64,000 nucleotides of DNA from Vibrio genomosp. F10 str. ZF-129. Its GTDB lineage: Bacteria; Pseudomonadota; Gammaproteobacteria; Enterobacterales; Vibrionaceae. The position numbers and the translations under genes are program-made. Under the pieces are notes generated by a model. It searched no databases. It had not been told where the DNA came from and was given only the letters and a program-made list of their open reading frames with translations. Where the stretch lies: NCBI RefSeq assembly GCF_000287055.2, contig NZ_AJYQ02000086.1, positions 1 to 64,000 of the forward strand, in the 5' to 3' direction. Below, in pieces: positions 30,248 to 39,545 of the stretch. The number at the start of each line of letters is the position of its first letter. Position 1 is the stretch's first letter.

Positions 30248-31228
30248 ATGTTCAATGCCTTAGTTCTAAATCAAGAAGAAAAACGTACCATCGCTCGTGT
30301 AGAAAAAATCGATGAATCACAACTGCCGGAAGGCGAAGTACTGATTGATGTCGATTATTCTTCTTTAAACTACAAAGATGGCCTTGCTATCACAGGAAAA
30401 GGCAAAATTATTCGTAATTTCCCTATGGTCCCAGGTATTGATTTAGCCGGTACCGTCGTAAGCTCTGACGATGATCGCTACCAAGCGGGCGACCATGTTG
30501 TCCTTACTGGTTGGGGCGTCGGTGAAAACCATTGGGGTGGCATGGCGCAGCGTGCACGTCTAAAAGCGGACTGGCTGGTGCCTCTGCCAAAAGGGTTTGA
30601 TAGTAAAAAAGCGATGATGATTGGCACTGCAGGCTTTACCGCCATGCTTTGTGTTCAAGCGCTTCTTGATGCAGGTGTAAAACCAGAAACCGGTGAAGTA
30701 CTTGTGACAGGCGCGAGTGGCGGTGTCGGTTCCGTAGCGGTAACACTACTGGCTAAGTTGGGTTACAAAGTGGCCGCCGTGACAGGCCGAGTGGAACAAA
30801 ACGGGCCGTTACTAGAAAAACTAGGAGCAAGCCGAATCATTGACCGTAGCGAATTTGAAGAACCAGCACGCCCACTTGAAAAACAAATCTGGGCTGGCGC
30901 TGTTGATACCGTCGGAAGCAAGGTACTTGGAAAAGTACTCGCACAAATGGACTATAACAGTGCTGTTGCCGCGTGTGGCTTAGCCGGTGGGTTTGATTTA
31001 CCAACAACGGTCATGCCATTCATATTGCGTAACGTGCGCTTGCAAGGTGTCGATTCAGTCTCTTGTCCACTAGAAAAACGCATTGCTGCCTGGGAAAAGC
31101 TGGTTGAGCTATTACCAGAGAGCTACTTTGAGCAAGCCTGTACAGAAATTGATCTTGCCGAGGCCCCAACATACGCAGAAGACATCACTAACGGCCAAAT
31201 CACGGGACGAGTCGTGATCAAGCTGTAA
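30248..31228 (+). CDS. acuI: MDR-family acrylyl-CoA reductase (AcuI/YhdH type)
   Basis: A 326-residue zinc-free medium-chain reductase of the YhdH/AcuI group, reducing acrylyl-CoA to propionyl-CoA with NADPH in characterised members. Visible signatures are SSLNYKDGLAITGKGKI, PMVPGIDLAGTV, GWGVGENHWGG and the NADPH-binding GASGGVGSVAV. It matches E. coli YhdH along its length. The ATG at 30248 with GTGGAG (30235-30240) is preferred to an upstream extension. A role in detoxifying acrylate or acrylyl-CoA, for example from DMSP breakdown in marine bacteria, is an inference. Confidence 0.9.
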   Translation: MFNALVLNQEEKRTIARVEKIDESQLPEGEVLIDVDYSSLNYKDGLAITGKGKIIRNFPMVPGIDLAGTVVSSDDDRYQAGDHVVLTGWGVGENHWGGMAQRARLKADWLVPLPKGFDSKKAMMIGTAGFTAMLCVQALLDAGVKPETGEVLVTGASGGVGSVAVTLLAKLGYKVAAVTGRVEQNGPLLEKLGASRIIDRSEFEEPARPLEKQIWAGAVDTVGSKVLGKVLAQMDYNSAVAACGLAGGFDLPTTVMPFILRNVRLQGVDSVSCPLEKRIAAWEKLVELLPESYFEQACTEIDLAEAPTYAEDITNGQITGRVVIKL

Positions 31229-31264
31229 CTGACTGATTGTTGATTTTAAAACCGTCTGTTTAGC

Positions 31265-31296
31265 AAAAAGCTTTAGGGAGACCTAAAGCTTTTTTT
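31265..31296 (+). terminator. Terminator of acuI
   Basis: A 13-bp stem AAAAAGCTTTAGG / CCTAAAGCTTTTT with a GAGA loop and a T-run; it also offers a weaker U-run in reverse towards the end of the convergent LysR gene. Confidence 0.95.
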
Positions 31297-31345
31297 GATC
31301 ATGCTTTTTATCATAAATAGGAGCTATGACGGCCTTTCAGTAGGG

Positions 31346-32290
31346 TTAACCATCCAACCCCATGTCTTTCACTCGCTTGGCAATCAAACGTCCACACTCC
31401 TCTTTTACAATACTTCTCAGCCATTCTTGCGCAGGGGAGTGCTCACATCGAGGGTGCCAAATCATCGAATAGTCGAAAGGAGTAAACTGAAATGGTAAGG
31501 GCTTAACCACCAAATCGTATCGTTCAGCCACTAAGTAAGCCAAGTCAGCAGGAACCGTAATGATAAGTGGCATAGTATCCACAATCGCTAATGCGGCTTC
31601 TAAATGGTAAGCCCGAAGTACCATTTTAGGGGCGGGATTTCCCACTAGCGACTGCTCTAGCAACGCTTTCACGCCATCACTGATCGCTATCATCGCATGA
31701 GGATAATCTCGGTAGTCCGTTAGACTCATCTCTTGGTCTGCCAATGGATGCTGCTTTGAAAGCAAACACAGAACCCCAACTCGACCTAGAATCTCGCTAC
31801 GTAAAGGCTCTACAGGCCCAGTTGGTCTACAGATAGCTAAATCAGCCCCTTCATAAGTCAATTGATCGGAAAGCCTATCGTGCTGTAAGGGTAAGAAATT
31901 AAATGACACATTAGGGGCTTCTTGGTATATCCGTGGCAAAGCAAAAGGCAAAATAGTCTGCATTGCATAATCGGTCGTCGCGATAGAAAACACCTGATCG
32001 CAGCTTTGAGGTTCAAACTCCAAGGGAGAAAGCAATTGACGAAGAGATTCAAGTGGCTCCCCCAAAGAGCGATCGATCTCTAGTGCTTTTTCAGTCGGTA
32101 TAAGGTGTTGACCTTGGCGAGTAAACAGGGGGTCCGCCAATAATTGGCGAAGCCTACCAAGAACACGACTCATGGCAGACTGGCTGAGGCTTAAACGAGC
32201 AGCGGCTTTACTCACGCTGGACTCTTCAATCAATACCCTTAAGGCGATCAGTAGATTGAGATCTTTACGGTAAACCTCTTCTAATTCCAC
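31346..32290 (-). CDS. LysR family transcriptional regulator
   Basis: A 314-residue LTTR: winged helix-turn-helix at about residues 8-68 (SSVSKAAARLSLSQSAMSRVLGRLR, the recognition helix region; DPLFTRQGQHLIPTE), linker helix, then a periplasmic-binding-protein-like effector domain from about residue 95. The start is a GTG at 32290 with GGAG 7 nt upstream. It resembles the NodD/LeuO-type subgroup, but the target and ligand cannot be read from sequence. It is not divergent from a metabolic gene: acuI is convergent, and a small membrane gene lies upstream. Confidence 0.88.
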   Translation of the reverse strand: MELEEVYRKDLNLLIALRVLIEESSVSKAAARLSLSQSAMSRVLGRLRQLLADPLFTRQGQHLIPTEKALEIDRSLGEPLESLRQLLSPLEFEPQSCDQVFSIATTDYAMQTILPFALPRIYQEAPNVSFNFLPLQHDRLSDQLTYEGADLAICRPTGPVEPLRSEILGRVGVLCLLSKQHPLADQEMSLTDYRDYPHAMIAISDGVKALLEQSLVGNPAPKMVLRAYHLEAALAIVDTMPLIITVPADLAYLVAERYDLVVKPLPFQFTPFDYSMIWHPRCEHSPAQEWLRSIVKEECGRLIAKRVKDMGLDG

Positions 32291-32335
32291 GGCTTGGCTC
32301 CACTAAAGTAATAACCTTTAGTGTAACCTCTGGGC

Positions 32336-32360
32336 AAAAAAAATCCCGCTTTTCAGCGGG
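32336..32360 (-). terminator. Leftward terminator ahead of the LysR gene
   Basis: On the minus strand CCCGCT / AGCGGG with a four-base loop is followed by eight T's (plus-strand A run 32336-32343). It ends a leftward transcript coming from the 61-aa gene or from a start inside 32361-32455. Confidence 0.88.
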
Positions 32361-32455
32361 GAAGCCCAAGAAAACTGGGGTAGTGTCGGAATGTATTCGT
32401 GTGTAGTCTTACAAGTGAGCAGTCTTTGCTTAACGTTAGTTAAGCCTATTGTGCA
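32361..32455 (-). ncRNA. Candidate small structured transcript or 3' UTR
   Basis: Between the 61-aa gene and the terminator the minus strand holds a 7-bp stem-loop GCTTAAC/GTTAAGC (32428-32445) followed by about 70 nt of non-coding sequence and the terminator. Such a layout fits a 3'-UTR-derived sRNA or a long 3' UTR. No independent promoter stands out, so this is tentative. Confidence 0.2.
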
Positions 32456-32641
32456 CTAATTTTTTTGTTCTTCAGATACGCCCGTCCAACGACGCATCTC
32501 AAGCCAAATCCCTAAAATCGTTGCACTTAAACCAAATAATGGAATTAAAGACAAGTCAGCTGGTGAACGTAATACCAAAGCGCAAAAAGATATAAAACAA
32601 AGAACGGAGTAGATGGTCAGTCTATCGAGTGCTGTTAGCAT
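32456..32641 (-). CDS. Small membrane protein, 61 aa
   Basis: Two hydrophobic segments (about residues 8-26 and 31-48) followed by a short charged tail (EMRRWTGVSEEQKN). AAGGAG six nt before the ATG supports real translation. No family recognised. It stands alone, divergent from tusA; topology is probably a hairpin in the inner membrane. Confidence 0.65.
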   Translation of the reverse strand: MLTALDRLTIYSVLCFISFCALVLRSPADLSLIPLFGLSATILGIWLEMRRWTGVSEEQKN

Positions 32642-32791
32642 GTTCGCTCCTTAATCTTTTCTCTGAAATACCAGTTGTTACCAACTTGTTAACTAAATTA
32701 AAACAAAATGATCAATTTGCCAAGAGATTATTGAATATTTTTTCTTCATTAGTATTATCTACCGCTCTAACGCTGTCACAGAGAGTTCACC

Positions 32792-33040
32792 ATGACCTTT
32801 GATTCAACACTTGCCACCCATACACTAGAAGCAGAAGGATTACGCTGCCCAGAGCCCGTAATGATGGTGAGAAAAACGATGAGAAAAATGCAAGATGGGG
32901 AGGTGCTATTCGTCAAAGCCGACGATCCTTCTACGACTCGTGATATTCCGAGCTTTTGTCGCTTTATGGATCATGAATTGGTCGCCTTTCAGACTGAGAC
33001 GTTGCCCTATCAATATTTAATACGAAAAGGCATTGCCTAA
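32792..33040 (+). CDS. tusA: Sulfur carrier/sulfurtransferase TusA
   Basis: An 82-residue TusA that receives persulfide sulfur from IscS and passes it to TusBCD for mnm5s2U34 synthesis in tRNA. The family signature [12 protein letters not shown] with catalytic Cys19 and the following beta-alpha-beta fold ending in RKGIA are present. Normal length (E. coli 81). A strong terminator follows at 33054. Confidence 0.95.
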   Translation: MTFDSTLATHTLEAEGLRCPEPVMMVRKTMRKMQDGEVLFVKADDPSTTRDIPSFCRFMDHELVAFQTETLPYQYLIRKGIA

Positions 33041-33053
33041 AGCACAAAAACTG

Positions 33054-33089
33054 AAAAGGGGCACAACATAGATGATTGTGCCCCTTTTT
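33054..33089. terminator. Bidirectional terminator, tusA / 85-aa gene
   Basis: A 13-bp stem AAAAGGGGCACAA / TTGTGCCCCTTTT with a 9-nt loop gives U-runs in both directions between convergent genes. Confidence 0.95.
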
Positions 33090-33118
33090 ACTGTATTCTA
33101 CGACAAAATAGATATTTT

Positions 33119-33376
33119 CTATTCTGATTCGTGCCGACGTAACTGAGTTTGCAATGCGGTAATTTGTTTTTGCATATCTCGCATTTCTTGATGCATCGGA
33201 ATAATGTGAGCAACGCGAATCCAAGACTCCACCATTAACCCTGTCATCACAATAGCGCCAATCACCATGGGTAACCACATGTCGGTCAACACGATACCAA
33301 GCAATGTTATCGCTAACCCAAAGGTGAATAAGTAACTCTGACTTTTCGGTGTCATACCCATATAACGTGTAAGCAT
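33119..33376 (-). CDS. Small membrane protein with coiled-coil tail, 85 aa
   Basis: Two transmembrane segments (about residues 15-32 and 35-52) are followed by a likely cytoplasmic coiled coil (HQEMRDMQKQITALQTQLRR). SD GAGGG lies 7 nt before the ATG. A longer open frame on the same strand (33431-32964) overlaps it, but lacks these features and crosses the terminator, so this frame is preferred. No family recognised. Confidence 0.7.
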   Translation of the reverse strand: MLTRYMGMTPKSQSYLFTFGLAITLLGIVLTDMWLPMVIGAIVMTGLMVESWIRVAHIIPMHQEMRDMQKQITALQTQLRRHESE

Positions 33377-33540
33377 AATAGTGCCCTCTCGCTGCTATGA
33401 ATTGTTTACTTTTACGCCACCAAATTAGCACAATATTTGTGACATTTATGTGTCAGTGACAGCGATATTGAGTAAGATCGAATCACTTTTTGATCTAGTT
33501 CAATATCGCAATAATCACGAAGTCATAAACCCTGTATCGC

Positions 33541-34134
33541 TTAGAAAAGAGCGGCACCTATCGCAAGGCCCACAAATAACAAGGCTGTGATTTTTCGAAT
33601 TAAATCTAAAGGCATCTTGTCTGCCGACAACTTACCAATGATAACTACCGGCACATTAGCTAACAGCATTCCAATCGTTGTGCCTAAAATGACAAGCGTC
33701 AAAGCGTCAGCATATTGAGCGCCAAGAATCGATGTCGCTATCTGTGTTTTGTCGCCAATTTCGGCGATAAAAAAGGCGATGAAACTAGCGACAAACGGTC
33801 CACGATTGGAAATTTTCTCATCGTCATCGAGTTTATCTGGAATCAAAATCCAGCCCGCCATCGCAATAAAGCTCACCACCAACACCCATTTTAATACGTC
33901 AGGTGATAAATAATCTGCGACAACCACACCGAGCCACGCAGCTAACGCGTGATTGGCAATGGTCGCAAAAAAGATAGCGGCTATGATTGGGATTGGTTTT
34001 CGATACCGGCTTGCCAGTAATAATGACAGTAACTGTGTCTTATCGCCGATCTCGGCTAAAGCGACAGTGGTAATGGAAATTGCTAAAACGCTCATGACAT
34101 GCTCATTGGGGCGAGGATTATTATATTTAACCAT
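33541..34134 (-). CDS. mneA: Mn2+ exporter, TMEM165/GDT1 (UPF0016) family
   Basis: A six-helix membrane protein with the two family motifs E-x-G-D-K-T/S (VALAEIGDKTQLL near the N-terminus and FFIAEIGDKTQIA in the second half), separated by a hydrophilic loop. V. cholerae MneA of this family exports manganese. The ATG at 34134 has GAGG 7 nt upstream and lies at the 3' strand of the riboswitch expression hairpin, so I prefer it to ATG 34095 (184 aa, the more usual family N-terminus) and to TTG 34140. Its leader is a yybP-ykoY riboswitch. Confidence 0.9.
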   Translation of the reverse strand: MVKYNNPRPNEHVMSVLAISITTVALAEIGDKTQLLSLLLASRYRKPIPIIAAIFFATIANHALAAWLGVVVADYLSPDVLKWVLVVSFIAMAGWILIPDKLDDDEKISNRGPFVASFIAFFIAEIGDKTQIATSILGAQYADALTLVILGTTIGMLLANVPVVIIGKLSADKMPLDLIRKITALLFVGLAIGAALF

Positions 34135-34308
34135 AGACAAACCTCATGCCCCACCCCGGTTCATGATGTTTGTCTAAGGTCTTGCTAAACCTTGTACCCA
34201 GAAAAGTCTGATTGATACAAAGGTCTCGAACGCCATGGTGATTTTGCACCAATTATGTTGACGAACGAACTTATTCAAGCTGAATAAGCAGGCTACTCCC
34301 CAAAGACG
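34134..34308 (-). promoter_or_regulatory. yybP-ykoY (manganese) riboswitch
   Basis: On the minus strand the aptamer starts GTCTTTGGGGAGTAGCC (34306 downward), has the internal CGTCAAC element (plus 34256-34262), and closes with GGTTTAGCAAGACCTTAGAC (to 34172). These are the two conserved halves that form the Mn2+ site in this class. The closing stem pairs GTCT..GG with CC..AGAC. The bases TAGAC (34176-34172) are shared with a second hairpin, TAGACAAAC / GTTTGTCTA (34168-34176 with 34134-34142), which covers part of the GAGG SD and the start codon. Mn2+ binding would favour the aptamer stem, free the SD and turn translation on. Confidence 0.93.
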
Positions 34309-34409
34309 ATGAGGATTTTAAAGCGAATACCAATAAATACAAGCAAAGACGACCTAAAACTGTTTCATTTGATGAATTTATTGATCACGAAAGCGATAAA
34401 ATGGATTAA
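34284..34409 (+). pseudogene. Possible decayed gene 3' end
   Basis: One plus-strand frame of about 41 codons without a start codon ends in TAA (34407-34409). Its last 34 codons read like a charged protein tail, including KQRRPKTVSFDEFIDHESDK. It runs antisense into the Mn riboswitch and has no start codon or SD. It may be the residue of a gene once located before glyQ, or chance. Confidence 0.2.
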
Positions 34410-34523
34410 ACCCCGTACTGGGTACTAATTAACCATGATTACCTCTACTCGCAGACTCAATATGTCGCTATACTTGGTGGTTATTTTCACTAAATCACTT
34501 AGAAGAATCGCGCGAACTTGACT

Positions 34524-35447
34524 ATGCAAAAATACGATATCAAAACCTTCCAGGGAATGATCCTCGCGCTGCAGGATTATTGGGCTCAAAACGGTTGCAC
34601 CATTGTTCAACCTTTGGATATGGAAGTAGGTGCTGGCACCTCTCACCCAATGACATGTCTGCGTGCACTTGGTCCAGAACCAATGTCTACCGCTTACGTT
34701 CAACCTTCTCGCCGTCCGACCGATGGTCGCTATGGTGAAAACCCGAACCGTCTGCAGCACTACTATCAATTCCAGGTCGCTCTGAAACCTTCTCCTGACA
34801 ATATTCAGGAACTGTACTTAGGCTCACTTGAAGTACTTGGTGTCGACCCATTAGTGCACGATATTCGTTTCGTAGAAGATAACTGGGAAAACCCAACGCT
34901 AGGCGCATGGGGTCTTGGTTGGGAAGTTTGGCTAAACGGCATGGAAGTGACTCAATTCACTTACTTCCAACAAGTTGGCGGCCTTGAGTGTAAGCCTGTC
35001 ACTGGCGAGATCACTTACGGTATCGAGCGTCTAGCTATGTACATCCAGGAAGTCGATTCTGTTTACGACCTAGTATGGAATGTAGCACCAGACGGTTCTA
35101 ACGTGACTTACGGTGATATCTTTCATCAAAACGAAGTTGAGCAATCAACCTACAACTTCGAGCACGCAGACGTAGATTTCCTATTCACTTTCTTCGACCA
35201 GTGCGAGAAAGAGTGTAAAGAGCTACTTGAGCTTGAGAAGCCACTGCCGCTTCCAGCTTACGAGCGCATTCTAAAAGCAGGCCACGCATTCAACATCCTT
35301 GATGCGCGCAAAGCTATCTCGGTAACAGAGCGTCAACGTTACATCCTTCGTATCCGCAACCTGACGAAATCAGTTGCTGAGGCGTACTACGCATCACGTG
35401 AAGCGCTTGGCTTCCCGATGTGTAAAAAGACAAACGAGGAGAAGTAA
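34524..35447 (+). CDS. glyQ: Glycine–tRNA ligase alpha subunit
   Basis: The 307-residue catalytic alpha subunit of tetrameric GlyRS. It matches E. coli GlyQ almost throughout: [43 protein letters not shown], and the class II motifs [16 protein letters not shown] and [18 protein letters not shown] region. ATG at 34524 agrees with the family start (MQKYD); the TTG two codons upstream is unlikely. No clear SD. It is followed by glyS at a 2-nt gap. Codon choice is strongly biased, as for a highly expressed gene. Confidence 0.97.
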   Translation: MQKYDIKTFQGMILALQDYWAQNGCTIVQPLDMEVGAGTSHPMTCLRALGPEPMSTAYVQPSRRPTDGRYGENPNRLQHYYQFQVALKPSPDNIQELYLGSLEVLGVDPLVHDIRFVEDNWENPTLGAWGLGWEVWLNGMEVTQFTYFQQVGGLECKPVTGEITYGIERLAMYIQEVDSVYDLVWNVAPDGSNVTYGDIFHQNEVEQSTYNFEHADVDFLFTFFDQCEKECKELLELEKPLPLPAYERILKAGHAFNILDARKAISVTERQRYILRIRNLTKSVAEAYYASREALGFPMCKKTNEEK

Positions 35448-35449
35448 TC

Positions 35450-37516
35450 ATGGCGAAGAATTTTCTAATTGAACTGGGTACGGAAGAGCTTCCACCAACA
35501 GCACTTCGTTCTCTAGCAGAAGCCTTTGCTGCTAACTTTGAAGCAGGTCTTAAAACGGCTGAGCTTTCTCACGAAGGCATCAAGTGGTACGCAGCACCTC
35601 GTCGTCTAGCACTTAAAGTAACTGCACTGGCTGAAGGCCAAGCAGACAAAGTGGTTGAGAAACGCGGTCCTGCAATTTCTGTCGCATTCGATGCGGAAGG
35701 CAACGCAACGAAAGCAGCGCAAGGTTGGGCTCGTGGTAACGGTATTACTGTTGAGCAAGCTGACCGCCTGAAAACAGACAAAGGCGAGTGGCTTCTTTTC
35801 AAACAAGAAGTGGCTGGCAAACCCGTTCAAGAATTGGTGATGGACATCGCTGCGAAAGCACTGGCTGGCCTACCCATTCCTAAAGCAATGCGCTGGGGTA
35901 ACTCAGACATTCAATTTATCCGTCCAGTGAAAACACTGACAGTACTGCTAGGTGATGAGCTTGTTGAAGGCGAAATCCTAGGCGTAGCTTCTGCTCGTAC
36001 TATCCGTGGCCACCGTTTCATGGGCGAACAAGAGTTCACCATCGACTCTGCTGACCAATACCCTGCGATCCTAGAAGAGCGCGGTAAAGTCATGGCAGAT
36101 TACGAAGCGCGTAAAGCGATCATCCTTGCTGATTCGCAAAAAGCGGCAGCAGCGGTTGGCGGTAAAGCTGACCTAGAAGATGACCTTGTTGAAGAAGTCA
36201 CGTCTCTGGTTGAATGGCCAGTCGTACTGACAGCGAAGTTTGAAGAAGAGTTCCTAAAAGTACCTTCTGAAGCTTTGGTTTACACCATGAAAGGTGACCA
36301 AAAGTACTTCCCTGTTTACGATGAAAATAAGAAGCTACTTCCTAACTTTATCTTCGTATCAAACATCGAGTCTAAAGAGCCTCGTCACGTTATCGAAGGT
36401 AACGAGAAAGTTGTACGTCCACGTCTTGCTGATGCTGAGTTCTTCTTCAACACAGACCGTAAGCGCCCGCTGATCGACCGTCTTCCAGAGCTAGACCAAG
36501 CTATCTTCCAGAAGCAGCTTGGTACTATCAAAGACAAAACAGACCGCATCACAGAACTTGCTGGCTACATCGCTGAGCAAATCGATGCTGACGTTGAGAA
36601 ATCTAAGCGCGCAGGCCTACTGGCTAAGTGTGACCTAATGACATCTATGGTATTCGAATTCACGGATACACAAGGTGTAATGGGCATGCACTACGCGACT
36701 CACGATGGTGAAGACGAGCAAGTTGCACTAGCACTTTACGAGCAGTACATGCCTCGTTTCGCTGGTGACGACCTACCAAGCACGGGTATCTCTTCAGCAG
36801 TTGCAATGGCAGACAAGCTAGACACTATCGTAGGTATCTTCGGTATTGGCCAAGCACCAAAAGGTTCTGACCCATTCGCTCTACGTCGTGCATCACTAGG
36901 TGTGCTACGTATCATCGTTGAAAACGGCTACAACCTAGACCTAACGGATCTGATCGGTAAAGCGAAAGAGCTACTAGGCGACAAGCTAACTAACGACAAT
37001 GTTGAAGCTGACGTTATCGACTTCATGCTAGGTCGTTTCCGCGCATGGTACCAAGATGCTGGTTTCAGCGTTGATATCATCCAAGCGGTACTAGCACGTC
37101 GTCCAACTAAGCCAGCTGACTTTGACCAACGTGTTAAAGCGGTTTCTCACTTCCGTGAACTGGAAGCAGCAGAAGCACTAGCAGCAGCGAACAAGCGTGT
37201 AGGTAACATCCTTGCGAAATTCGATGGCGAGCTACCAGCTGAAATCGACCTAACGCTTCTTCAAGAAGACGCAGAGAAAGCACTGGCTGAAAACGTTGAA
37301 GTAATGACGGAAGCACTAGAACCAGCATTCGCGACAGGCAACTACCAAGAAGCCCTAAGTAAGCTTGCTGATCTACGTGAACCGGTTGATGCATTCTTCG
37401 ATAACGTAATGGTTATGGCTGATGACGAAGCGCTTAAGAAGAACCGTCTAACGCTACTGAACAACCTACGTAACCTGTTCCTACAGATTGCTGATATTTC
37501 TCTGTTGCAGAAATAG
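35450..37516 (+). CDS. glyS: Glycine–tRNA ligase beta subunit
   Basis: The 688-residue beta subunit (E. coli 689), carrying tRNA-binding and anticodon-recognition parts. It begins [20 protein letters not shown] and contains [38 protein letters not shown] and a C-terminal anticodon-binding helical domain (about 570-688). The HD-type segment near LRVAD... in the family is present in the middle as [25 protein letters not shown]. Coupled to glyQ. Terminator at 37592. Confidence 0.97.
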   Translation: MAKNFLIELGTEELPPTALRSLAEAFAANFEAGLKTAELSHEGIKWYAAPRRLALKVTALAEGQADKVVEKRGPAISVAFDAEGNATKAAQGWARGNGITVEQADRLKTDKGEWLLFKQEVAGKPVQELVMDIAAKALAGLPIPKAMRWGNSDIQFIRPVKTLTVLLGDELVEGEILGVASARTIRGHRFMGEQEFTIDSADQYPAILEERGKVMADYEARKAIILADSQKAAAAVGGKADLEDDLVEEVTSLVEWPVVLTAKFEEEFLKVPSEALVYTMKGDQKYFPVYDENKKLLPNFIFVSNIESKEPRHVIEGNEKVVRPRLADAEFFFNTDRKRPLIDRLPELDQAIFQKQLGTIKDKTDRITELAGYIAEQIDADVEKSKRAGLLAKCDLMTSMVFEFTDTQGVMGMHYATHDGEDEQVALALYEQYMPRFAGDDLPSTGISSAVAMADKLDTIVGIFGIGQAPKGSDPFALRRASLGVLRIIVENGYNLDLTDLIGKAKELLGDKLTNDNVEADVIDFMLGRFRAWYQDAGFSVDIIQAVLARRPTKPADFDQRVKAVSHFRELEAAEALAAANKRVGNILAKFDGELPAEIDLTLLQEDAEKALAENVEVMTEALEPAFATGNYQEALSKLADLREPVDAFFDNVMVMADDEALKKNRLTLLNNLRNLFLQIADISLLQK

Positions 37517-37591
37517 GCTTTACTACAAAAATAAGCTTTGCTGAAACAGTAACGAAAGTAAAGTAACAAGACTAAGTAGTTAACTCCTTTT

Positions 37592-37625
37592 AAGCCCAAC
37601 TCCTCGGAATTGGGCTTTGTTTTTG
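37592..37625 (+). terminator. Terminator of glyQS
   Basis: AAGCCCAA / TTGGGCTT stem with a 10-nt loop, followed by TGTTTTT. Confidence 0.88.
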
Positions 37626-37687
37626 CCTAATCCAAAAATAAGCTTTGCCTCGCAAAGTGTTTCCGCGGTATGTTCAAATATCATCCC

Positions 37688-37708
37688 AAACGGAGTGAAC
37701 ATCCGTTT
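37688..37708 (+). other. Stem-loop in the avtA leader
   Basis: AAACGGA / TCCGTTT with a 7-nt loop, followed by TTC, lies 40 nt before avtA. It may attenuate transcription or be an mRNA leader hairpin; there is no leader peptide or amino-acid codon run that would support classical attenuation. Confidence 0.4.
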
Positions 37709-37749
37709 TCATTATAAAAAGCACTCGTAATAAACTAGGTAAGTAAGCA

Positions 37750-39000
37750 ATGCAATTCTCTAAGTTTGGTGAAAAATTTAATCAGTATTCTGGTATTACC
37801 CAATTAATGGATGACTTAAATGACGGTCTGAGAACACCAGGAGCCATCATGCTCGGTGGTGGTAACCCCGCTGCCATTCCATCCATGCTCGATTACTTTC
37901 ACCAAGCCAGTGAAGAAATGCTCGCCAATGGGGATTTTCTCGCCGCTATGGCCAACTATGATGGCCCTCAAGGTAAAACGACGTTTGTTCAATCGCTCGC
38001 CAAGCTATTTAGCGAAACCTATGGTTGGGATATTTCTGAAAAGAACATTAGCCTTACCAATGGCAGTCAAAGCGGTTTCTTCTACCTGTTTAATCTCTTC
38101 GCTGGTCAGCAACCCGATGGTTCCCATAAAAAAATATTGCTGCCCTTAGCACCAGAGTACATCGGCTATGGGGATGCAGGCATTGATGAAGACATTTTCG
38201 TCTCGTACCACCCAGAAATTGAAATGCTAGAGAATAGATTGTTCAAATATCATGTTGATTTTGAGCAACTGAAAGTGAATGAATCAGTCGCAGCCATTTG
38301 CGCGTCTCGCCCGACCAACCCAACGGGGAACGTATTAACCGATGACGAAATTCAAAAACTGGATAAGTTAGCGCGAGAGAATAACATTCCACTTATCATC
38401 GATAACGCTTACGGTTTGCCATTCCCAAACATCATTTTTGAAGATGTAAAACCGTTCTGGAACGACAATACCATACTCTGCATGAGCTTATCGAAACTGG
38501 GTTTACCGGGTGTTCGCTGTGGGATTATTCTCGCGAGTGAAGAAGTGACCCAAGCACTGACCAATATGAATGGCATCATCAGCTTAGCTCCAGGAAGCAT
38601 TGGGCCAACCATAGCGAATCATATGATAAAGAAAGGTGACTTACTGAAACTCAGTAGTGATGTTATTAAGCCGTTTTATCAACAGAAATCGCTGCGAGCC
38701 GTTGAGTTACTTCAACAGGCGATAGAAGATCCACGCTTTAGAATTCACAAACCAGAAGGGGCCATTTTTTTGTGGCTTTGGTTTGATGAACTGCCCATCA
38801 CCACCATGGAACTGTATAAGCGTTTAAAAGACCGCGGCGTATTGATCGTTCCCGGTGAGTATTTCTTTATTGGCCAAAAAGACGAATGGGATCATGCTCA
38901 CCAGTGCTTGCGTATGAACTACGTACAAGACGATGAAGCGATGCAAAAAGGCATTAATATTATTGCTGAAGAAGTGAAAAAGGCTTACTCAGAGCAGTAA
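37750..39000 (+). CDS. avtA: Valine–pyruvate aminotransferase
   Basis: A 416-residue fold-type I PLP transaminase (transaminase C) that interconverts valine/2-oxoisovalerate and pyruvate/alanine. It matches E. coli AvtA closely: the N-terminal DDLNDGLRTPGAIMLGGGNPA, TNGSQSGFFYLFNLFAG, ASRPTNPTGNV and the PLP lysine K249 in CMSLSKLGLPG. Monocistronic. Confidence 0.95.
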   Translation: MQFSKFGEKFNQYSGITQLMDDLNDGLRTPGAIMLGGGNPAAIPSMLDYFHQASEEMLANGDFLAAMANYDGPQGKTTFVQSLAKLFSETYGWDISEKNISLTNGSQSGFFYLFNLFAGQQPDGSHKKILLPLAPEYIGYGDAGIDEDIFVSYHPEIEMLENRLFKYHVDFEQLKVNESVAAICASRPTNPTGNVLTDDEIQKLDKLARENNIPLIIDNAYGLPFPNIIFEDVKPFWNDNTILCMSLSKLGLPGVRCGIILASEEVTQALTNMNGIISLAPGSIGPTIANHMIKKGDLLKLSSDVIKPFYQQKSLRAVELLQQAIEDPRFRIHKPEGAIFLWLWFDELPITTMELYKRLKDRGVLIVPGEYFFIGQKDEWDHAHQCLRMNYVQDDEAMQKGINIIAEEVKKAYSEQ

Positions 39001-39034
39001 TCAGAGCTTTTAGCTTACCGTAGACCAAATACAA

Positions 39035-39060
39035 AAAGAGCACCTCATTAGGCGCTCTTT
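39035..39060 (-). terminator. Terminator between avtA and ibpA
   Basis: AAAGAGC.CCT / AGG.GCTCTTT with loop CATT and one mismatch. The U-run is better on the minus strand (GCTCTTTTTG), so it mainly ends the leftward Hsp20 transcript, and probably also avtA. Confidence 0.8.
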
Positions 39061-39106
39061 CACTTTTACTTCCCGATATTTTTTAGCTCTAAGGAGCTAA
39101 CAGTAA

Positions 39107-39541
39107 TCAACCTTCTAGTAGGCTATTACCATTAATAGCAATCTTACGTGGTTGCATCGCTTCTGGGATTTCGCGTTCTAGGTCGATGTGAAGAAGACCA
39201 TTTTCCATGCTTGCGCCTACCACTTTTACGTAGTCTGCCAGTTGGAATTTACGTTCGAAATCGCGCTCTGCGATACCTTGGTATACGAAGGTTTTCTCTG
39301 CTTCTGCTTTACGCTCACCTTTAACAATTAGCATGTTCTCTTTCTGAGTCAGATCTAATTGGTCATCAGCAAAACCAGCAACGGCCATAGTAATACGGTA
39401 GTTGTTCTCGTCTTTTTGCTCGATGTTGTATGGAGGGTAACCGCCAGAAGAGTTCTTCGATGTGTTCGCTTCCATCATGTTGAATAGACGATCGAAGCCG
39501 ATTGCGTTGCGGTAAAGTGGAGTGAAATCTACAGTTCTCAT
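39107..39541 (-). CDS. ibpA: Small heat shock protein (Hsp20/IbpA)
   Basis: A 144-residue alpha-crystallin domain chaperone that binds unfolded proteins in inclusion bodies. The N-terminal [18 protein letters not shown] matches IbpA; the crystallin domain covers about 38-128, with the A-x-x-x-G-L-L-like [18 protein letters not shown] element and a C-terminal IAING (I-x-I/V) oligomerisation tail. A ROSE-type hairpin covers its SD and a sigma-32-like promoter lies upstream. Single copy here, where E. coli has ibpAB. Confidence 0.94.
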   Translation of the reverse strand: MRTVDFTPLYRNAIGFDRLFNMMEANTSKNSSGGYPPYNIEQKDENNYRITMAVAGFADDQLDLTQKENMLIVKGERKAEAEKTFVYQGIAERDFERKFQLADYVKVVGASMENGLLHIDLEREIPEAMQPRKIAINGNSLLEG

Positions 39542-39545
39542 AATG

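Noticed and set aside
32964..33431. 155-codon leftward frame
   Set aside because: It crosses the tusA terminator and the tusA 3' end, and covers the better supported 85-aa membrane protein with its own SD.
34410..34523. Glycine riboswitch or T-box before glyQ
   Set aside because: The leader is only about 110 nt, with no tandem aptamer motifs or T-box sequence.
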